NCBI GenBank assembly: GCA_902625455.1
Contig: CACOBL010000001.1
Coordinates: 370,191 to 434,190, forward strand
Length of the DNA stretch: 64,000 nt
Direction: 5' to 3'
Source: an uncultured Candidatus Actinomarina sp.
Lineage (GTDB): Bacteria > Actinomycetota > Acidimicrobiia > Actinomarinales > Actinomarinaceae
Position numbers and translations under genes: made by a program. The notes under the pieces were generated by a model. It did not search any database, was not told the origin of the DNA, and saw only the letters and a list, made by a program, of their open reading frames with translations. Shown in pieces: positions 60,712-64,000 of the stretch (position 1 is the first letter of the stretch; each line of letters starts with the position of its first letter).

Positions 60712-61781
60712 AATTAGCAATCCATTTTGGTGCTGGAAATATAGGCAGAGGGTTTATTGCTCCTGTTCTTCAAGAAAACAATTATGAGGTTCTCTTTGTC
60801 GATGTAAATAAAGACTTGATTGAACAAATTAATCTAAACAAAGGATATAAAGTGAGTTCCATCGGCTTAAATGCATTTACAGAAGTATTTGTAGAAAATA
60901 TTAGAGGACTAATTTTAGATGATAAAGAATCGCTTTATAAAAAATTATCAGAAGCTGATTTAATTACTACATCAGTTGGACCCAGGTTCGTAAAAGAGAT
61001 TAGTAATTTAGCAATTAAAGCTAAAACCGAAAAAATACAAACATTTATTGCTTTTGAAAATATGTATAGAGCCTCTACAACAAATTCAATTGACAGTAAT
61101 CAGAGTAAGCTTGTCTTTATTGATGCAGTTGTAGATAAGATTGTTCCACCTCAAAATGAAAATTCATTAAATGTAACAGTTGAAGAATACGGTTCAATAA
61201 TATTAGACGAGAGTATAGAAAGAAGACCTTTAAACGAATCAAAAATTGTATCTTATAGCAATTACGAGCATGAATTTTACAAGAAGCTATGGTTGCTCAA
61301 TGGCTTACATTTAAAATTATCTTATTTTGGTCTTTCAAGAAATATGAAATATATTCATGAAATTTTAAATAATAAAGATGGTCTTAAGTTTGCAGAGAAA
61401 TCTTTAAATGCACTTTCAAAAGCTTATAGTTTATTTTCAAATAGTTCTGAAGACTTAGAAGATTTTAAACAAACTATATTAAACAGATTTTCAATGCCTG
61501 AGATTCAAGATGAAGTGATTAGAATTGCTAGAAATCCAGATATTAAGTTTTCTAAAGACGAAAGATTTGAAAGACCACTTCGGCTTTTAATCTCAGCAGA
61601 TGAAGAAGTTAATACATTTAAAGAGGTTCTAGATATTATATTTGAAAATGATTTTGAACAAGTAGAGGGGTTCACTGAATTTAAAAATAATCAACTTTTT
61701 AAAGATAAAAGTTATTTATATAATGAATTTTGGAAAGTCAAAAATTATAGTGATAAATACATTCAAGTATTAGGAAATTAA
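60708..61781 (+). CDS. mtlD: Mannitol-1-phosphate 5-dehydrogenase
   Basis: 357 residues. HFGAGNIGRGFIAPVL is the NAD-binding signature; GLHLKLSYFG region carries the catalytic lysine helix. Oxidises mannitol-1-phosphate to fructose-6-phosphate. Directly followed by ptsH with no gap. Confidence 0.93.
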   Translation: MKLAIHFGAGNIGRGFIAPVLQENNYEVLFVDVNKDLIEQINLNKGYKVSSIGLNAFTEVFVENIRGLILDDKESLYKKLSEADLITTSVGPRFVKEISNLAIKAKTEKIQTFIAFENMYRASTTNSIDSNQSKLVFIDAVVDKIVPPQNENSLNVTVEEYGSIILDESIERRPLNESKIVSYSNYEHEFYKKLWLLNGLHLKLSYFGLSRNMKYIHEILNNKDGLKFAEKSLNALSKAYSLFSNSSEDLEDFKQTILNRFSMPEIQDEVIRIARNPDIKFSKDERFERPLRLLISADEEVNTFKEVLDIIFENDFEQVEGFTEFKNNQLFKDKSYLYNEFWKVKNYSDKYIQVLGN

Positions 61782-62066
61782 ATGATAGAAAAAATATTAT
61801 CAGTTAAAGATGAAGTAGGATTGCATGCTAGGCCTGCAAGTTTATTTGTAAAATTAGCACAAGAATTTGATGGAACTGTTTTAGTTAAGTTTAATAAAAT
61901 CAATAAAGAGACTGGTGAAGAAGAATTAGTAGAAAAAGATGGTAAGAGCATGATTGGGATTTTAAGCTTGGGTATTGCTAAAGATAAACCATTTACACTT
62001 GTTCTGGATGGAAACGATGAAGAAGCTTTTATGTTGAGGTTTGAGAATTTGATTGAAAATGAGTAA
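61782..62066 (+). CDS. ptsH: HPr phosphocarrier protein
   Basis: 94 residues. Phosphohistidine H15 in VGLHARPAS; S57 in GKSMIGILSLG aligns with the regulatory Ser46. The distance from H15 to that serine is 42 residues instead of 31, so about 11 extra residues (around NKETGEEELVEKDG) sit in the strand 2-3 region. Shuttles phosphate from enzyme I to both IIA proteins. Last recognised PTS gene of the mannitol operon. Confidence 0.92.
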   Translation: MIEKILSVKDEVGLHARPASLFVKLAQEFDGTVLVKFNKINKETGEEELVEKDGKSMIGILSLGIAKDKPFTLVLDGNDEEAFMLRFENLIENE

Positions 62067-62337
62067 TGAACTTTTAAGTACACTTTTACAATCGAGTAAA
62101 TTGACTAATTCAGAAAAGTGGGATGCAGAGTATGAATCATTACCTGTTGTAATTGCAGAGACAACGGCAACTTTAGAGGATGCACTATTAAAATTAGATG
62201 AAGTGGGTGGATATGGCTATATTGCTACATGGCGAAAAAATCTATTTGCTTTCAATACTAAATTATTGTCAAAACGTTGCGGTTTAATTGATGAAAATGG
62301 TGCTTTATTAAAAGCAGCAAGAGTTCCTAAAAATTAA
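62059..62337 (+). CDS. Small hypothetical protein coupled to ptsH
   Basis: 92 residues from the ATG at 62059, overlapping ptsH by eight bases; a TTG two codons earlier is possible. Contains GYGYIATWRKNLFAF and a basic end. No membrane segment. Translational coupling suggests a PTS-related role, but I do not recognise it. Shares a 4-base stop overlap with the next convergent gene. Confidence 0.65.
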   Translation: MSNELLSTLLQSSKLTNSEKWDAEYESLPVVIAETTATLEDALLKLDEVGGYGYIATWRKNLFAFNTKLLSKRCGLIDENGALLKAARVPKN

Positions 62338-62615
62338 ATATTATTTTTAAAATTATAAATTTGTAATCTAATAATTTGAATTGTATACATAGCGACAATC
62401 GTAATGCCAATCTTGATGATTTCTCTCATCCACCAGAGATTTTGTGGAATTTCCATATTATTTCCAATAGAGCCACCTATTAGTCCGCCTACTAAACCTG
62501 AAGATATCAGCAGTAAGTAATCACGACTACTTGCTCTTTTAAGGAATAATGAAGCAATTAATCCGTATACAAGCCAACCACCAAGTAGAGGGACTAAGGC
62601 ATAAATTATTTCCAT
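62334..62615 (-). CDS. Small three-helix membrane protein
   Basis: 93 residues, helices at about 3-24, 32-50 and 66-85; the glycine-rich GLVGGLIGGSIGNN resembles GlsB/YeaQ-type small membrane proteins but the match is loose. Leaderless start. Function unknown. Confidence 0.62.
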   Translation of the reverse strand: MEIIYALVPLLGGWLVYGLIASLFLKRASSRDYLLLISSGLVGGLIGGSIGNNMEIPQNLWWMREIIKIGITIVAMYTIQIIRLQIYNFKNNI

Positions 62616-62621
62616 AGAATA

Positions 62622-62627
62622 ATGTTA
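62622..62627 (-). promoter_or_regulatory. -10 hexamer of the three-helix protein gene
   Basis: Minus-strand TAACAT, six bases (TATTCT), ATG at 62615. Confidence 0.62.
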
Positions 62628-62642
62628 GTTGACTTGTTTAAA

Positions 62643-63890
62643 CTATTTCTTTGCTATTTTTTTTACTAACAATGAATCTATTCTTCGGTTATCAATAGCT
62701 TGAACTGTCAACTCCAATCCAGAAACAGTCATTTTTTCATTAACAGTTGGTAGTTTTTCAGAATAACTTAAATACAAACCTCCAACAGTTGCAACATCTG
62801 ATTTTTGTGGCTCCAGACCAAAAAACTCTTCAAAGTCATCTATGTCCGTTTTACCTTCTACAACCCACTGTCCAGGTCCAAGCCTTCTAATTCCTTTGAA
62901 TCTCTCATCGTGCTCATCAGGTAAATCACCAACAAACTCTGAGAGCACATCCTTTATTGTAATTACTCCCTCAATACCACCATTTTCATCAATTACACAT
63001 GCAAAACTCGCTTGATTTTCTCTGAGTATATTAAGTGCTGACAGAACAGTTGTATATTCAGGAAGGTAGATGGCATCTTTTACTAAATTTTCTACCTCAA
63101 CTGAAGTAGCTTCGTTATCTAAATTAAATAAATCTTTTACATAAACAATTCCAAATGTGTCATCTAGTGTTTTAGATCTAGAGATTGGCATTCTGGATAT
63201 TCTTTTTTCATCAACAACCTTTTTTACATCTTGCATATCTACTGGAATTGATAGAAATAATACATCAACTCTAGGAGTCATAATTTCTTTAATTGGTCTA
63301 TCTGAAAAATCTAAAAGCGAATCAATAATTTCTCTCTCTGCAGGTAAAATTTGCCCTTCAATTTCTCCGAGTGCAGTCAAGGCTTGTATGTCTGCTTCTG
63401 TAACTTCCGCATCATCTTCGTTACGAGTTTTAACAAATTTCATAATTATATTTGTTATTCCTTCTGTAAATGGTGCAAATATTTTTGATAAAATTTCTAC
63501 TAAAAATGTTGTCCGTGATAAAAAGGAAATAGGAAGTTTTGTTGCAAGAGTCTTTGGAGTTATATCTCCAAAAATTAAGACAATAATTGTAGTAAACACA
63601 GTCGCTACTGCGCTTCCAGCACTTTCACCAAAACGTCTAACAAAAATAATTGTTGCAACGGAAGCCATTAATATGTTTACAAAGTTGTTACCTACTAATA
63701 TTCCACCAATAGTTTTCTCAATATTCTCTTTAGCTCTTTTAATTCTTTTATTTTTTTTGTTTTCATCTAGTTGATGAATTTTTTGTATAGGAATAGAAGT
63801 TATTGCTGTTTCAGAGCCTGACAACATGCCCGAAAGAATAAGGCAAAGAAAAAATACTATGTATAAAACGATGTCAAAGTTAATACTCAA
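62643..63890 (-). CDS. CNNM/CorC/HlyC-family transport protein
   Basis: 415 residues. DUF21 membrane domain (about 1-170, with SGMLSGSETAITS and VGNNFVNI), a CBS pair (MTPRVDVLFL; ASFACVIDENGGIEGVIT) and the C-terminal CorC_HlyC domain (about 340-410). These proteins handle magnesium or related cations. TTG start: the nearest upstream ATG is out of frame. No leaderless box fits. Confidence 0.88.
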   Translation of the reverse strand: MSINFDIVLYIVFFLCLILSGMLSGSETAITSIPIQKIHQLDENKKNKRIKRAKENIEKTIGGILVGNNFVNILMASVATIIFVRRFGESAGSAVATVFTTIIVLIFGDITPKTLATKLPISFLSRTTFLVEILSKIFAPFTEGITNIIMKFVKTRNEDDAEVTEADIQALTALGEIEGQILPAEREIIDSLLDFSDRPIKEIMTPRVDVLFLSIPVDMQDVKKVVDEKRISRMPISRSKTLDDTFGIVYVKDLFNLDNEATSVEVENLVKDAIYLPEYTTVLSALNILRENQASFACVIDENGGIEGVITIKDVLSEFVGDLPDEHDERFKGIRRLGPGQWVVEGKTDIDDFEEFFGLEPQKSDVATVGGLYLSYSEKLPTVNEKMTVSGLELTVQAIDNRRIDSLLVKKIAKK

Positions 63891-63921
63891 TTTGTATCAT
63901 TGATTCTAGATAATTTTTGTT

Positions 63922-64000
63922 TTAAGTAAATACTTTTTTTAAATTTGTTTTATCGATAGGTTTCAATAGATAGCTATCTGCACCAACTCTATTGGCTTGA
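63922..64000 (-). CDS. Response-regulator receiver domain, C-terminal end only
   Basis: Reading the minus strand from 63999, the frame encodes 25 residues, ANRVGADSYLLKPIDKTNLK being the core, and stops. GADxYLxKP is the final strand and conserved Lys-Pro of CheY-like receiver domains. The rest lies beyond the window. No output domain follows, so it is a receiver-only protein or one with the receiver last. Confidence 0.8.
   Translation of the reverse strand, partial: QANRVGADSYLLKPIDKTNLKKVFT

Noticed and set aside
63157..63774. 205-codon open frame on the plus strand
   Set aside because: Antisense shadow of the CorC/HlyC-family gene, whose domains are clear.
1..64000. tRNA, rRNA, insertion sequence or prophage
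   Set aside because: No cloverleaf-like or rRNA sequence, transposase, integrase, terminal repeat or phage structural gene was seen on reading both strands, though a dedicated search was not possible.

Overview
The window is a gene-dense, strongly A+T-rich bacterial chromosome segment with no insertion sequence, phage gene, CRISPR array, rRNA or tRNA that I can see. Several features point to an actinobacterium with a streamlined, probably free-living marine genome of the Ca. Actinomarina type: a short-chain Z-isoprenyl diphosphate synthase close in sequence to the mycobacterial Z-FPP synthase, LLM and PPOX oxidoreductases of families that often use F420, the actinobacterial membrane family often labelled fenitrothion hydrolase, the rpsF-ssb-rpsR-rplI-dnaB block, and extensive leaderless transcription. 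The phylum is an inference of moderate strength and the genus is only a guess.

Layout. 0-5.9 kb: a truncated esterase, Xaa-Pro aminopeptidase, prenyl synthase, cytochrome b561-like protein, Ste24-like M48 protease and a membrane protein. 6.1-9.3 kb: zinc uptake, with a Fur-family repressor divergent from znuACB and two inverted-repeat operators between them. 9.4-15.2 kb: an ABC ATPase/FtsX permease pair, an M20 peptidase and an LLM oxidoreductase. 15.3-20.0 kb: an unrecognised seven-gene operon made of two pairs of paralogous six-helix membrane proteins and three proteins with ABM-like barrels, followed by a small membrane ORF, a PPOX protein and a 12-codon cysteine-rich ORF with a perfect ribosome binding site. 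20-25.7 kb: an SRPBCC protein, amino-acid permease, membrane protein, and an operon of one phosphatase and two acyltransferases. 25.7-26.0 kb: two tandem copies of a predicted structured small RNA, each with its own promoter and terminator. 26-45 kb: mixed metabolic genes (nfo-lysA, trhO, DsrE, MFS, secreted metallopeptidase, cutA, arsC, ceramidase-family protein, trans-sulfuration enzyme, P450, nucleoside/ribose/queuine salvage, msrA). 45-48.7 kb: panB and the S6-SSB-S18-L9-DnaB block. 49.5-62.3 kb: a sugar-phosphotransferase island. 62.3-64 kb: a CorC/HlyC-type protein and the end of a response regulator.

How the genes work together. The PTS island carries both general components (enzyme I at its left end, HPr at its right end) around two transport operons. 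The first is glucitol-family (GutM, IIC, split IIBC, IIA). In place of a sorbitol-6-phosphate dehydrogenase it carries a SAF-domain oxidoreductase, a TPP-dependent E1 alpha/beta pair and a freestanding lipoyl protein, so its substrate and pathway are open. An IspD-like cytidylyltransferase is fused into the operon by a 4-base overlap with ptsI. The second is a mannitol operon with separate IIC, IIB and IIA proteins and MtlD. In both operons a strong RNA hairpin lies just after the gene(s) for the membrane subunit and just before the IIB gene.

Regulation. More than 20 genes have a TANNNT-type -10 hexamer exactly 6 or 7 bases before the start codon (ATG, GTG or TTG). This predicts leaderless mRNAs and helped decide starts and find small ORFs. 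Genes inside operons use Shine-Dalgarno sites or 1-17 base overlaps instead. Four convergent pairs share their stop codons in a 4-base overlap, which fits genome streamlining.
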